A stretch of 64,000 nt of DNA from Chlorocebus sabaeus (Eukaryota > Chordata > Mammalia > Primates > Cercopithecidae), in contig NC_132915.1 in the NCBI RefSeq assembly GCF_047675955.1, forward strand, positions 48,064,026-48,128,025, read 5' to 3'. Positions 1-12,690 of this stretch are shown in pieces; the stretch's first letter is position 1; each line of letters begins with the position of its first letter. The notes beneath the pieces were generated by a model. The model was not told where the DNA came from. It saw nothing but the letters and a program-made list of their open reading frames with translations, and did no database searches. Both the position numbers and the translations under genes were made by a program.

Positions 1-1469
1 GGAGGGTACAGTTGATGTGAGCTGGGACGGTGAGGGAAATCTTGCTGGAAGAGGAAGGGCTTGAATCAGTCCTTAATCTTGAGGTAGGAACATGAAGTCA
101 GGAAGAGCTGGAAGCAGATTCACAGATGTGAAAGAGAAACATGGTGTATTGGGAAGCCAACAAGTGGCTGAGCCTGGCAGAAACCCACTCTGTATAAAGG
201 AGGTAATTCTAGAAAAGAAAAGGGGTTCATTTAGTGAAACGCTTTTAGTGTAAAGATGCTAATCAGTTAATATAAAATAGAGACAAACTGGAATAAAACC
301 CAAAAGATAGTATTAGAGAAGAAACACAACAACAGATGACACCATTCATGATGCAAGTAATTTCTTCTATGATCTTGACCACCATAAGGAGAACAACCCT
401 GGAACTATTTTTAACAAGAAATTTATACCTAGAAATCTAGACAAACCACCTAAAATATCAAACTCCTCTGAGTAAAAGTAACTTTGCAGATCATCTACCC
501 TACTAATTTGTTTCTCAAGAGGCTCATATCTGAATTATAACAGTCAGCAGGAATTCTAGCTCATTTTAATGTGCTATCACCTGGAAGACAAGGTGATCAG
601 AAAATGGGAACCAGAGTTTAGAAGTTTTAATTAAATCAAGCTGTGTGTAGGTGAACAGGCACATAAGTATTTTCAGACAGTGGGATGTCATAGAAAAGTG
701 TGTTAGAGTGAGGGAAGGCTGAAGACACTTTATATAATTGGACCTAGTTTTGGTGTTATTCTGCTGTTTGGCATGTTCTGTAAAGGAAGTAGGTTTCGAT
801 GCAAATGGCATGCTAGTAATGAAATGGTAAATGTATATCAAGTGCCATTTTTTTAAGAACTATTTATTAATTTACAAAATAGCAAAGATGGTTTGACAGG
901 AGTCATATGTAATGTTCGTAACGTTGATTTTATTTTTTTTAAGTTATTTTAGAGATGATTTCGAAGGTGCGGCAAATTGGCAAGGTCAAACTGTTTTTGA
1001 GCAGAAATGAGTGCTTTGCCACTTCAGGTGTTTGGTAATCTTGGCTATCACTACTTTTATGGAGCCAAAACCTCACAGTGTGCAGGCAGACTTCCAGGAG
1101 AAGTGTGGCTGTATCTGCTATTTCCTGAGCCATGCAAGTTACTGTTTGATAGACAGCCCCGATTCTCATGGTGTGATTTATCATACATGTTTCTGTTTAA
1201 TTTTTGGCCTTCAAACATATTTTTGCTTTTTAATGTCTAACATCTCCTTTGATCTTTTACTGTATCTTTTCTAGGCCTCTTTTAAGGGTTTTCAAGAATA
1301 CAGTGGTGGTAAGTGGAGAGTAGCAAATCCATCTGCGATTGCTGGGTGTAACTGCTTTTCTGACTTGACTATTTCCTTCTCTCTGTAACCCTTCGTGATT
1401 CACTCCTCCAGTCCTTAGAGACTTAGCAGGGTAGAGGAGTAACCCAAGTGCCCATCCCAACTTTGGGAA

Positions 1470-1610
1470 AATCACTTGTTTGTCTGAACCTTGGCTTGCT
1501 TGTCCATAAAATGGAGATGATACTGCCTGCTTGCTTACTTCAGAGTTAGGAGGATGAAGTGAGATAACGTAAACAGTCTTTGGGAAGTGTAATTGATCAG
1601 GTCAATGCAA
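1470..1610 (+). repeat. MIR SINE fragment
   Basis: The order 'gggaaaatcact', 'ccttggcttgcttgtccataaaatgg' in diverged form, then 'gatgatactgcctgc' and 'gatgaagtgagataa', follows the MIR core consensus in sense orientation. It is strongly diverged, so the edges are approximate. Confidence 0.6.
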
Positions 1611-1979
1611 GTAGTTATGAGCACCACACTGCACATTTTCTGAACTCTTGCAGTCCTCATGGTTTAGTCAAATAGTTTCGCAGTTCACTCATAACTGTTA
1701 CCTAACATTGTTTGTTATGTCTCCTGGGCATTTGTCTGCTTTCTCTATCTTTGCTGAAAGCATCTTAAAGGTGGTAAGCATGGTTTCCACATCTGGATCT
1801 GTCACAGTGCTTAGTAATGAATGCTTAAATGAGAAACTAAGTTGGACCTGTCACAAATGCCCTTCTCCTCAGTCTCCAAAACCGATGGCTACTTTCTCTG
1901 ACTGACTTTAGGAAACTGCCTCACTCTACTTACTTGTTTCCTATCCTCACAATAATCATCTCTGCATTGAACAAATACT

Positions 1980-2235
1980 TATTGAGCATGCAGTAATAAC
2001 AGTTCATATTGGCTAATACTTACAGAGCCCTTCATCTGTGCCAGGCCCTGGGCTTCGCCCTTTACATGGAGATTCTCACTGGAACCTCATAACAACCCTG
2101 GAAAGTAGGTATTGCCATTATTCCCATTTTAAATGAGTGAATTGTTAAGCAAGTTTCCCGAGATTATTCAACAGCAGGGTGGCAGAGCACAATTCTTTCA
2201 CAGACAATCCAATCTTAGAGCCCAAGGTCCTGTAT
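1980..2235 (-). repeat. MIR SINE fragment, antisense
   Basis: It reads as the reverse complement of MIR: 'gtgccaggccctgggctt', then 'cctcataacaaccctg', 'gtaggtattgccattattcccattt', and 'gggtggcagagca'. Divergence is typical of this ancient mammalian SINE. Confidence 0.7.
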
Positions 2236-2358
2236 TATGCCTCAATATCTGGGGGATTTCTTCAGTCTTCTATCTTTCATATAGTTGACATTTTTGAAGA
2301 GTACAGGCCAGTTACTTTGTAAAACGTCTCTCCATGTGCGTTTGCTTGATGTTTTCTT

Positions 2359-2660
2359 TTTTTTTTTTTTTTTTTTTTTGAGACGGAGTCTTGCTCTGTC
2401 ACCCGGGCTGGAGTGCAGAGGCTGGATCTCAGCTCACTGCAAGCTCCGCCTCCCGGGTTTACGCCATTCTCCTGCCTCAGCCTCCCGAGTAGCTGGGACT
2501 ACAGGCGCCCGCCACCTCGCCCGGCTAGTTTTTTGTGTTTTTAGTAGAGACGGGGTTTCACTGTGTTAGCCAGGATGGTCTCGATCTCCTGACCTCGTGA
2601 TCCGCCCGTCTCGGCCTCCCAAAGTGCTGGGATTACAGGCTTGAGCCACCGCGCCCGGCC
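2359..2660 (-). mobile_element. Full-length AluY-type SINE (AluYRa-like), with target-site duplication
   Basis: This is a complete dimeric Alu in antisense orientation, opening with a T run (the A tail) and 'gagacggagtcttgctctgtc' style tail sequence, and closing at 'gcgcccggcc'. It is flanked by a perfect 16-bp direct repeat, TGCTTGATGTTTTCTT, at 2343-2358 and 2661-2676. The body is little diverged. It carries the variants 'gggtttacgcc', 'ccacctcgcccggctag', 'cgtctcggcctcc' and 'aggcttgagccac', which I associate with Old World monkey AluYRa-type elements. It is not transcribed usefully from this orientation by the host gene; no exonisation signal was evident. Confidence 0.95.
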
Positions 2661-4905
2661 TGCTTGATGTTTTCTTATGATTTTTGAGTTTTTGACAGAA
2701 ATAACAGGAAAGTGTGCTATGTTCTGCTTAGTACATCATATTAGGAGACAGCTCATGACAATGTGTCTCATTATTGGTGATGTTTACTCTTATCACTTGG
2801 TTAGGATGATGGTCAGCCAGGTGTTTCTGCTGTAAAATTAATAAATATATAGCACTTAATAAGTAAAAAGAAGTATTTTATGGGAGACAATATGAGTTAA
2901 GTAAATATCCTGTTCATCATTAACCTTTGACCCACTAGATATAATATTGATTGATGATTACTGCCTGAGTCAATTATTATTATGATGATTGCCAAATGGT
3001 AACTATAAATTCTGTCATTCCTTCTAGATTATTAATAGGCATTCTACTATAAGGTAGTTTTTTCTTCTCTCCGGTTTATTTATTTATGAATTTCCACTTT
3101 GCTCAAAGGGTTAAAATATATTACTATCAAATTGTCCCAGACAGGACCAGCAAAAGCCCTTTCAAGCTGGCCCCTATGCCCTTTTGACATATACCCCATC
3201 GTTCTTTGAGCACTTCTCGATTTTCTGGTACAAGATACTATTTCAGGCTCATTTTTTTCTTCTCCCAATTTCTGTCCAGAATCAGCTCTTTCCACAGAAA
3301 CTGATTCCTTTTAGTGGAGAATGGTATTTACAACCCAAGATCTGGACACTTGATTTGCTTGATACTACTGGGATATCATTGCTTCTAGGCCTTTCAGAGA
3401 GAGCTACGAGATACTGTACACATATATGTATAGTTGTATATATGCATTTATATCTGTTAATATATCTGTGTCTATCCATCTATTAAAAACCATGAGTTCA
3501 TACTGTTTGCAACAGCAATTCAATTCTACTAGATTTATCTTAGTCTTTCCACTTCGCATATTTGTAACTCTCTCCTCTGACAGTAAGAAATCTGGCTCCC
3601 ATTATTTTTTATGTATTTATGTATTTGGTCAGTCCTCCCTGAATATTTGACTCCCAGCCATCCTGGCCCAGTGCTGACCCCTGTCCCAGGCCAGAGGACC
3701 ACTCCCCACCAAACCTCATACTAAAGTTCAGTCCCTACAAAGTAGAAGAGGAAAGGAGAGGAAGAAGGAAAGGCCAGTTTGAAAGTTCAGCTCCAGACAT
3801 GCAGTGCTCCAGTGCCCCCAGGGAGTAAAGCTGAGCCCTGGACATACTAGCTCCTCACCTCCACTGAAAGCTCAGCTTGACTCCAGTGGAGGTTTTTAAT
3901 CAGACAAAGTAAGGTGACCAGATTCGCATTTTTGACTGACATTTTGGTGGCTGTGGCCTAGGGAGGAATTGGAAACCGAGAGATGTAGAGATAAATTGGG
4001 AGCCACTAGTGACAGTCCAAGAAACTGAAAGTGAGATGCATCCTAGACCCTGTATGTGCCCCTCCTTAGGCTTTCTAGAGTTGGCGCACTCAGTGGTGTC
4101 TGGTTTATTATTGTCGAATTGCTGTCCACCTCCCGACCTCAGAGGCATTCTAAGGGAAACAAATATCTTTGGAAGACAAGAAAATCACAGGACAGAAGTG
4201 TTGGACAGCAATGTCAAGTTAGAGGGTTACGCACAAGTTTAAAGAATGCTTCTGACAAATAATTTCAGTTTATAATAACTTCAGTTTCCTCCAAACCAAA
4301 ACTTCATTTTAAATTTCTGAATAAAGAGAAACTTTGCTGCAAAAGTCGAGGTAAAAGAAGGTTCTTAGGGCATAATAGCTCAGGGTGGGGAGGGTCTGCC
4401 ATTAGGAATTATGAACATTTATACCAGCAACAAACAATGAGTTTCTGGAGGCAATAGTCATTACCCTCTCTGAAAGAGTAGAGGAGCAAAACCTTGGCAA
4501 CTCACATAATGAGCCCTTGTCCAAAGGAAGGCAAAAAAAAAAAAAAAAAAAAATTCCTCCTTTTGTATAGCTAATACAAACACAAGCTGCCAAGAAGGGT
4601 CAACCATCATGGGTCGTTGATTGCCCATATTAACCCTGATGGCCGCCTTTACAAAAAAACTAACACTTGGGGAAGACCACACTCTGCCTTTGCCCATTTG
4701 GCTGCCAAGTACACTGCTGCTTTACAGAAATAACAACTGCGAGTGGACTCATGGCGCTGGGTGGTATCAGTGTGTTTGTTTCTATTATTTAGAAATAGAT
4801 CTGTCATTTTGTCATCTGTGATTTTCTGAAACTATGAGCACTAGGAATCTCAGCATTTGCCACTCAGGTCTATTAATACTTTGTTCTACTGGCCTTAAGA
4901 GATAG

Positions 4906-5050
4906 TATAATATAATAATTAAGCATGCAGGAGCCAGGCCGCCTGAGTTTGAATGCTGCTTCTCTTGTTTACTAGCTGTGTGACTTTGGACAGGTTACCT
5001 AACCTCTCAGAGTCTCTGTTAGTTCATCCTGTAAAATGGGGAAACTTACA
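4906..5050 (+). repeat. MIR SINE fragment
   Basis: The sequence contains the MIR core order: 'gagccaggccgcctgagttt', 'ttactagctgtgtgacttt', 'ggttacctaacctctcag' and 'cctgtaaaatgggg'. The sense orientation is clear. Confidence 0.85.
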
Positions 5051-5316
5051 GTACTTTTCTCTCTAGTAAAGCAGTCAATATATGTTCCCACATCTTGGGT
5101 AAGCTAAGTCCTGGGCTCTACCGAGACCTCAGTGAATGAGGCTTGGATCATGCAGAACTGAGGCTCATAAATCCACAGAGCTGGTCCCGTGATAAGGAGC
5201 AGCTCCATTCTCAGTGCCTTTGTGTCCACGTCATGGCGGACTTGGGCGTGACACAGGTGCCATGGCATTGAGGAAGACCCAGCAGCAGGCATTTGGAGCC
5301 ATGATTTGAATTCTGC

Positions 5317-5475
5317 AGGCCTCAGCTCCTGCTTGTGAAAATGGAGAGGATAATAGTACCTATCTCATGAAGCCGTGGAGAGGAATAAAGGAAATAATGC
5401 ACTTAAAGCAACTAGCACAGAATCTGGCTTATTTAAGTGTGATATGAATGTTAGTATCACTATTGTTATTGGCAA
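5317..5475 (+). repeat. Second MIR SINE fragment (3' half)
   Basis: It begins within the core ('aggcctcagctcctgcttgtg', diverged) and runs through 'gataatagtacctatctcatg' and 'gcactta...actagcacag' to 'agtatcactattgttatt', matching the 3' half of MIR. It follows the MIR at 4906 by about 270 bp and partly repeats the same core portion, so it is a separate copy rather than the interrupted remainder. Confidence 0.75.
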
Positions 5476-6529
5476 CCATGTGTAATGTCAGCTGGATTGT
5501 GGTCACATCACAGTTTATAGCTCATGCATGGCTAAGGGTGCTCTGCCCAGCCCAAGTTCAGGGACTGGCCAGATCCAGGCAGAGTGACAGGACCACAGTC
5601 TAGCAGGCTGGACTTTGGGCAGAACTCCAGCACTGTCTGGGAAACGAAGTGGAAATTAGGAAGCCAAGCTGAAAGCTTAAAATCCAGTTAAAACGACAGG
5701 CCGATCCAGGCACACTTGAGGCTGGGCAAAGGGCAGGAAGACTAATTCCAGCCAGTAAGGTGGAGGGAGACCCTCTGTCTCCTGCCTGCCCCTGGTCAGA
5801 AGTCAATTGCTCGGGTGCTGGGCAGGGTCAAGCCAGGAGGACTTCAACTGTGATCTGTCAACTCATGGAGCCTTTCCTGCAAGCAGGTTTTGACAAAAGG
5901 GACAGAAACAGAGAGAAGAAGCAGAGAGGAAAGAAAGCAGTATAGTAAAAGAATGCTGGGGAAAGCAGCCTTCCAAATATTTTGGCCAAGAGCCCAACCA
6001 TGAAGCTAAACACCTGAAGCCTAGGAGCTGAGAGAAACCATAGCAATCATGTTTACCACCCTCCTTATCTAGGGACACAATCCTTTGGCCAAAACCACTG
6101 GGGCAGATGTGTTTCAGATTCCAATTTTTTTTGTACTTTAGAAAGATGTTAGGATTACTAAGACATAAATTGAATAACACCCCTAGCAATTTCTGGGGTA
6201 AAGCACCATAATCCAACAGGCTAATCTTGCTGCGGTAAAATGTATAAATATTTACACAAAGTGGGATGCAGCCTGTCAAAAGCATGCCAATTCAGATCCA
6301 GTTTGTCAGAAAAGAGTTTACACCACACTGAAGGAAAATGTGTGGTGTTCAGAGCTCCTGGGACCTTGAAGTTGGGAGTAAACAGTTGTATATAGGACAC
6401 AGTAAGATGTCCACCAGCCATGTGACTAATCTAGAGGTACACACACAGTTCACTGCAAATTCAACTCAGTTTTTCACTGCATACTAACATCTACCAGGTC
6501 GCAGGCACCATGCTCAACACTGAGGTTCT

Positions 6530-6985
6530 GGTCATGTATTCATATTCAGAGCTGCTGTATCAAAGTACCACAAACCAGGTGACTTAAAACAATAGAAATT
6601 TATTGTCTCACAGTCATAGAAGCTAAAATCAAGTTCAAAGTCAAGGTGTCAGCAGGACTGTACTCCCTCTGAAACCTATAAGGAGAGTCCTTCTTTGCCT
6701 CCTCTAGTTTCTGGTGGCTCCTGGCACTCTTTAGCATTCCTTGACTTGTAGATGCATCGCTCCAGTCTCTGCCTCTGTGGTCACATGGCATTTTGCCTAT
6801 GTGTCTCCCTCTTTTCTTATAAGAACACAGTCACATTGGATCAAGGGCTCACCCTACTCTAGTATGACCTCATCTTAAGCGACTACATCTACAGTGACTC
6901 TATTTCCATGTAAGGTCATGTTCTGAGGTACTAAGGGTTAGGACTCCAGCGTATCTTTTTTTGGAGACACAGGTCAACAGATAAC
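6530..6985 (-). repeat. MaLR-like LTR (MLT1/MST type), antisense
   Basis: The pattern 'tatcaaagtaccacaaaccaggtgacttaaaacaatagaaatttatt' (diverged), 'tctcacagtc', 'ccttgacttgtagatgcatcgctcc', 'cacattggatcaagggctcaccc' and 'ggttaggactcc' is the reverse complement of a well-known medium-reiteration LTR. I assign it to the MaLR group from memory; the exact subfamily is uncertain. No internal retroviral coding sequence is next to it. Confidence 0.6.
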
Positions 6986-7889
6986 AAGTGGCAAACCAAA
7001 ATAGGCATAGCCCCATGCTTTCATCAAGCTAGCAGTCGAGCGGGGAAGTCACATTACAAGTATGTTGAGAATTTTCAAAGGGGAAAGTATTAATGGGACC
7101 ATACAGTAAGAGAAGTTTACCCAGTTGAGAGTTTCCTCTCTGAAGAAGTAGCATTTTAAATGGAAATGAAAAGATGAGTAAAAGCCAAGCAAATAGGGAA
7201 AAAAGGCACTAATGCCCTCACTCTCTGATGCCTAGACCAGAGCCCCGGTTCTCCTTGCACTAGGCTTCTGCAGAAGCCAGGCCCCTCAAAGAAGGACTCT
7301 AAGTGTCTCCTAGGCCACCACTCATAGCCAACCTTGCCCCTAAGCCGGCTCTGCCTGGCCTGCAGTTCCTCTCTCAGAAACAGCCAAAGGCACAGAACAC
7401 AGGGAGTAGGGCATCAGCACCCAGCAAAACCCAGGCCCACAGTTGCAGCCTCTCTGCAGGAGAGAAGTAGGGGAGAGTCTCTGCTTTCTCTTTTTTGGCC
7501 TAAGTTGATTACAGTATTTTTTACCCAGAATCAGCAAAGTCCTTAATATACAGATAGCTTCTGCTGACCTCTGTCCTTGAGAATGCAGTGCACTTTTATC
7601 AGGGCAGGCAGATACATCTGTTATGTGAGTTCCTCTGAGCAGTGCTCAGGTGGCCTCATGGCTACCAAAATGCCTCTGCTTCAAGGTCCCAGGGGCTAAA
7701 TTTCTGCCAGAAATGGTGGTAGAGTTTGGGGAAGTGAGGACGTAAAGCCTCTACTTTGATGAGCTTTAACCTTGGGACAGAACTAGCTGTGTAGGCAGCT
7801 ATTTTATGAGACATACAAAGAGGGGTCACCAGCATTGGCCATGGATGTTAGATTTTGTTTTACACTCACAACATTTTAGTATTTCCCTT

Positions 7890-8390
7890 GAGTGGAAAGA
7901 AAACCTTTTTTGAAGCATAATACACGTAAGGAAAGTACACACAAATCCTATGTGTACACTTGGTGATTTTTCATAAAATGGACCCAGATCCAGCACCTAG
8001 ATCTAGTAAACACCCCAGAAGCCCATCCCACTCTGCTCCCCTTCTAGTTTTTACCCACCACGGGTAACCAATGTCCTGGCTTCTAACACAGTGGATTAGT
8101 TTTGGCTTTTGAGCTTATATAAATCACACAGTATCAATTTTTGTGTTTGTGGCTTTGTTCATTCAGTTTTATGTTTGTGAGATTCATTTATGTTGTTGCT
8201 TATTGTTGCAGTTTATTCTCATTGCTTTATATAATCTTGTGTGAATATATCATAATTTTTTATTCATTCATGTGTTGATGAACATTTGGGTTTTTCCAGG
8301 TTTGAGCTATTATGAGCAGTGCTGCCATGGATATTCTTACATATGTCTTTTGATGAACATATGCAAATTGGGGAAAGGTATATACTTGTA
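7890..8390 (-). repeat. Old L1 3' fragment (L1M type), antisense
   Basis: It has the familiar antisense L1M 3' pattern: 'acacttggtgatttttcataaaatgg', 'ggtaaccaatgtcctgg', 'gtttgtgagattcatttatgttgttgc', 'gatgaacatttgggtttttcc' and 'agctattatgagcagtgctgcc'. No coding capacity remains. Confidence 0.7.
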
Positions 8391-8880
8391 TTGGTTGTCT
8401 ATTGCTGCATAAAAAATTTCCCTCCAAACCTAGTAGCTAACAATGACAATAAACATTGATCACCTCTCATAGTTCATTTGAGTGAGGAATTTGGAGGCAT
8501 CTTGGACATGCAGTTCTGGCTTGAGGTCTTTCCTGAGGTTGCAGTTATCTAAAGGCAAGCTTGGGGCTGGAGGGTCTGCATTCAAGGTAGCTCACTCACA
8601 CGGCTGGCAAGTCAATGCTGGTTATTGGTGGGGAGGCTGCAGTTTCACACATGAACTTTCCTTAATACTGTCTGGGTATTCTCATGACATCGTGGCTGGC
8701 TTCCCCACCACCATGAGTGGGCAAAGAGAGAGCATCAAATTGGAAGCATTATCCTTTTTGTGACCTAGTCTTGGAGGTCACATAGCATCACTTCTGTATC
8801 ATTCTATTCATTAGAAGTGAGCCACTAAGTCCAGTCCATACTCAAGACTCCACCTTTGGAAGGAAGGCACGGCAAAGAAT
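8391..8880 (-). repeat. MaLR-like LTR fragment, antisense
   Basis: It opens 'ttggttgtctattgctgcata' and continues through 'gaggtcacatagcatcacttctg', 'tctattcattagaagtgagccac' and 'ctcaagactccacc', a recognisable antisense LTR-type repeat. Subfamily is uncertain. The 93-codon ORF at 8482-8763 lies wholly inside it and is not considered a gene. Confidence 0.55.
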
Positions 8881-9074
8881 GTATGGATGTATCTTAAAAC
8901 CAATAACACCACAACGTTGTAAAGCTTATAATTAACTTAAGCTAAGGGTTTAAAAATAAGCTGATCGAAATTTACACAAGGATCTAAAAGAAAGAAATTC
9001 AACCAGCTTCTCCTCTTCTATTCCTTTAAAACTTTGCAAATGTTCATAGGAGAGTTTTCAAGGTATTTTTTGGA

Positions 9075-9290
9075 GACAGCATGGTACAATAGAAAGTGCA
9101 GAGGCTTTAGAGCCAGAAACAACCAAGTCTGAATCCTGGATTCACTACTTACTAATTATGGATACTTGAACAAGTCAGCCTCTTGGATTTCCAGGTTCTC
9201 TCAACTGTAAAATGAGGATAATCAATAGCGCTTACCTCATATTGTTCTGGAGGCAATTAAATGAGATAATGTGTTAAGGTGCCCTTTATG
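9075..9290 (+). repeat. MIR SINE
   Basis: A nearly complete sense MIR is visible: 'gacagcatggtacaatagaaagtgcagagg', 'gagccagaaacaaccaagtctgaatcc', 'caactgtaaaatgaggataa', 'gcttacctcatattgtt' and 'ttaaatgagataatgtg' in order. Confidence 0.85.
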
Positions 9291-10753
9291 ATGGTTCATC
9301 TCACTGATTTGCTCATTTAGCCAATAACATTAACTATCTAAAAGGTGTTCTGATGGACCCTGTGAGTGATACAAAACTGACTCAGAGGCAGGCCCTACAT
9401 CAGGAGGTGTATACACTCGTAGTGCCCTTGACACGTAGAATAATCATAATACAACTGAGAAAATGGTCAGTGTCTGGAGCAAGTATGGATACAGTGTTTT
9501 AAATATGGATTATATTTGGACATATAGAAATGAAAGACGTTTTGAAGGGCAAGGAAAGGGCAAAAGATATTCCAAATTAGAAATACAACTTGCATAAAGA
9601 CACAACTAGAAAACCATGGGGCATAAATGGAGAATAACAAACAGATTATTACAGATATGGCTAACCTTAGTGTAGATAAAAGGAGGTAGTGGACACAGGT
9701 TGGAAAGTTAGTTACATGTCAGAGCAGTAGGAAGAGATTGAGCGCATACACTTAGTCTTACAGTCTGATGAAAAACATTAAGACCAAAAAATTTTCAACC
9801 AACTTTCAGGACAAAAGCTAGGTGGGACTAGCTACTAAAGGATCTACTTACCATGCTTTTTCTTGGCCAATTCCTGTTTGTAAAATCTTTGTGCCTCAGA
9901 TTGTAAACAGAACTTTCTAAAACTGATCTTTAGAGGATGCTTCTGACTTAGAGCCTGAGCGACTGAGCTTTATTATTCCCAGTCTGGAGGCTGCATCAGC
10001 AGGGAAATACAGTGGGATTGTTTTCATAGGCCCTTAGTTCACTGTAAATGTATTTCTCAAGATTTGACCCTTTGGAAATGGCCAGTTCATGCACTCAACT
10101 CATCTGCTTATTTGACTGCTACATCCAGATCATGAGCCACTCTCTTCACTTTACTTCCCCTCAAGAAGACTGCTCAATTGAGCAGGCTTCACTTCTGTTA
10201 CATTATCCAGTCCCAGGCAGTGATGATATTTAAACATAAGACAGAGACGTTTCTATGCAGCAATGGAACTTTGAAGGAAGCTGAAGCCAATGACCTTTCA
10301 CTTTGAAGCCAAAGAATTACAAGCAAAAAATGTTCAGTCTTGCTAAGAATTGGGGCTGCAGAAATTAGCAGAAAGTCCTCTTTAAGCCTCACAATTCAGT
10401 ATGTGGTGCCCAAAGCCTTTATGTACTCAATCTATGTCTCATCAAGCATTCCCCTCTTAGTTTGACGAAGTTTTTATGTCCCATCAGAATAAACATGGTT
10501 GTAACCATTATTGGTGATTTTGTGGGTAAAAATTGGATATTCTACTTTATCTCCCTCTTTGCTTTAATGTAAATGAATTCTAGAGCATTAAGGGAGAGGA
10601 TAGATTCTAGGCTTAGGATAGAACTGCCAGCCAATCTTGGGCTGGCACTTCCCACTTTCCCAGTTAGGGGTTTTTACTCCATTTGATTTCATGGGAAGCG
10701 TTCTCTGCGCAGGTACTAAGGGTGTGTTCTCTTCCTCTCTGATTTCTTCTCAG

Positions 10754-10964
10754 GTGGGAAATTGGCAAGTGGAGTCCATGTAGTCTCACATGTGGGGTCG
10801 GCCTACAGACCAGAGACGTCTTCTGCACCCACCTGCTTTCCAGAGAGATGAATGAAACAGTCATCCTGGCTGATGAGCTGTGTCGCCAGCCCAAGCCCAG
10901 CACGGTGCAAGCTTGTAACCGCTTCAATTGCCCCCCAGCCTGGTACCCTGCACAGTGGCAGCTG
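10754..10964 (+). CDS. ADAMTSL1: ADAMTSL1 coding exon A: one complete TSP1 repeat and the start of the next
   Basis: The 211-bp exon is bordered by a ttctcag acceptor (ends 10753) and a gtgagt donor (starts 10965). The first base completes a codon begun in the previous exon; 70 codons follow. Residues 1-59 form a TSP1 repeat with its six cysteines at positions 9, 13, 24, 43, 54 and 59. The segment CSLTCGVG fits the O-fucosylation motif of TSP1 repeats (Thr12), and Asn33 in NET is a possible N-glycosylation site. Residues 60-70 (PPAWYPAQWQL) are the N-terminal tryptophan strand of the next repeat, whose first cysteine opens the next exon. TSP1 repeats of this protein act outside the cell in matrix attachment. 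The last codon is CTG (Leu); I recall Pro in human, a possible CpG-type change, not verified. Confidence 0.95.
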
Positions 10965-11477
10965 GTGAGTTCTGAGTTACTCAATATTGGAGCTTTTGTT
11001 TGCAACAGTGACTAAAGGGATGCTCTCTCAGAGTGGTTTTGTCCAGGGATGTTAAAGGGATGTTCAAGGTCTGCTCATTTCTCCCTTCTTAGTACTCCCC
11101 TAAGCTGATTTAAATCCAGATCTTTTCGTTACAAATATCATGCTTTTTCTACTGTATCACATCCCAGTGACTTCCAAAAGCAATGCAGATGACCCATCTG
11201 GTAACCTGAGCATATTTATGGCAGTTGTCACCAAGCTAAGGAAAATTTTTTAAAATAAAGACAATGTGGTGGGTTTTCCATAAAGCTAAATTTGTTTTTA
11301 ATTTACACCCTTTCCAGTTTTTTTGCTGTTTAAAATTCTAAGAAATAAGGGTAGTAGGCAATGATTTTTTTAACATCATTACTTAGCAATATAAGAAGTT
11401 AGAAATGCTGAGCCAATTCCAAGTATTTTATTTTCCTGGTCCTATGACTTCCAAAAGTCTGGGAACCATTGTTTCAA

Positions 11478-11705
11478 AACAGGGGTTGACAAACTGCAGC
11501 ATTCAAGCTAAATCTAGCCTGTAGTCTTTTTTGTGTGTGTAAATAAAGTTTTATTGGAACACACCCATTATTTTACGTACTGTCTATGGCTGTTTTTGCT
11601 CTACAAGGCAGAATTGCATGGTTGTGATAGAGAACATATGGCTCATAAAATCTAAAATATATGCTATCCCTTTACAAACAAAATTTCTGATCCTGTACCA
11701 GGCAT
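11478..11705 (+). repeat. MER5A-like hAT DNA transposon remnant
   Basis: It begins 'ttgacaaactgcagc' and contains 'taaataaagttttattggaac', 'tgtctatggctgtttttgc', 'gcagaattgcatggttgtgatagaga' (diverged), 'aaaatatatgctatccctttac' and 'tgatcctg'. This order matches MER5A, a non-autonomous hAT-Charlie element. It is non-coding. Confidence 0.75.
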
Positions 11706-12329
11706 ATATATAATAGCACAACTATTTTATCATAATTTCCTTTCTAAAAATAATATGCATTTATGAAATGTTCATCTTTTTGCATCCCTTTTAAAAACAC
11801 AGGATTTTCAGTTGATTGCATAAAATCTTATTTTGCAATTTGCTCCCTATTAGGACATAAGACACTGCTTTAAAGGGACAACAAAGGTCACAAAAAGTAA
11901 GCATGAAAGGTGGAGGCGACATACATCTGTGTTTCACTGAGACAGTTTTTTCACTCTCAAAAGTGTCCCAATTTGGGTGATAAATGATATGGTCATCAAT
12001 GGAGAAGGAGAGAGAATGACAGCTCACATACCCTCGCCTTGTGCAGAAGGGGCTCCCTTTTCTAGGTAGCTACATGTCCTCCTCTGTGCTTTCTCCTAAT
12101 CTTTGGCAGAGCCCCTTCCTTCTGCTTGCTCTCTGCCCATCTTGGAGCTGTAGTTTAGCAAAACACTCAAAGAATCAAACACTGATGAATAAGCAAAACA
12201 CTAAAGTATGAAGCCTCTGGCAGCAGACATTAAATATATATTTTCTTTTAGAGCTTAAATGTATATGGCTAAGTTCATTAATTCCACGATACTAGGGATG
12301 GTTTATGGAAGAGGATGTCATATATTTTG

Positions 12330-12690
12330 AACACCAATGTACCAGCACTTAAGAAATATATATCATCGCACACCAAGCTGAAGTAAATCCTCACAATTCA
12401 GTTAAAAGGAGGTTTTGTTAGCCTTATTTTAGGTTTGAGGTAACTGAGGCAAACACAGCTAGCAAATTTGGGGTTGGCCATCACCTCAGTCTTATGTGGC
12501 CCTTTCCACTATACCAAACCCACTGTGTATGACTCAAAGGCCCTTCAGGGATTAAACATGAGCACTTTTGTTTTACCGATGAAGTAACTGTGGCCTAGAT
12601 GTAGGCTTGCTTAAGATCATAAAGCCTGGACCAGAACCCAGGTCACCTGATTACTAGTGCATTTATACTAAGTTACCTCTAATTGGAATG
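12330..12690 (-). repeat. MIR-like fragments, antisense
   Basis: Two diverged antisense MIR pieces lie here: 'aaatcctcacaattcagtt...gaggtaactgaggcaaaca' at about 12385-12465, and 'gatgaagtaactgtggcctag', 'ccagaacccaggtcacctg' at about 12575-12660. Edges and unity of the two pieces are uncertain. Confidence 0.5.

Larger units (their letters stand above)
1..10753 (+). other. ADAMTSL1: Intron of ADAMTSL1 (3' part), repeat content
   Basis: No exon-like open frame with splice sites is visible before 10754, so this is read as the 3' part of an intron. It holds one recent AluY, several MIR fragments, an old minus-strand L1 3' fragment and MaLR-like LTR fragments, listed separately. The stretches 1-1470, 2680-4900 and 5480-6530 show only AT-rich sequence, short ORFs without recognisable domains and a pure A tract at about 4533-4553; I see nothing functional there. 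The acceptor at its end is preceded by a T/C-rich tract. Confidence 0.8.

Noticed and set aside
5863..6285. Antisense ORF of 140 codons
   Set aside because: Intronic, no recognisable domain, no splice or promoter signals; length is possible by chance in a window this size.
6530..6985. Endogenous retrovirus provirus
   Set aside because: The MaLR-like LTR pieces (6530, 8391, 15750, 30055) have no gag, pol or env sequence beside them and are not paired; they are solitary or fragmentary LTR-type repeats.
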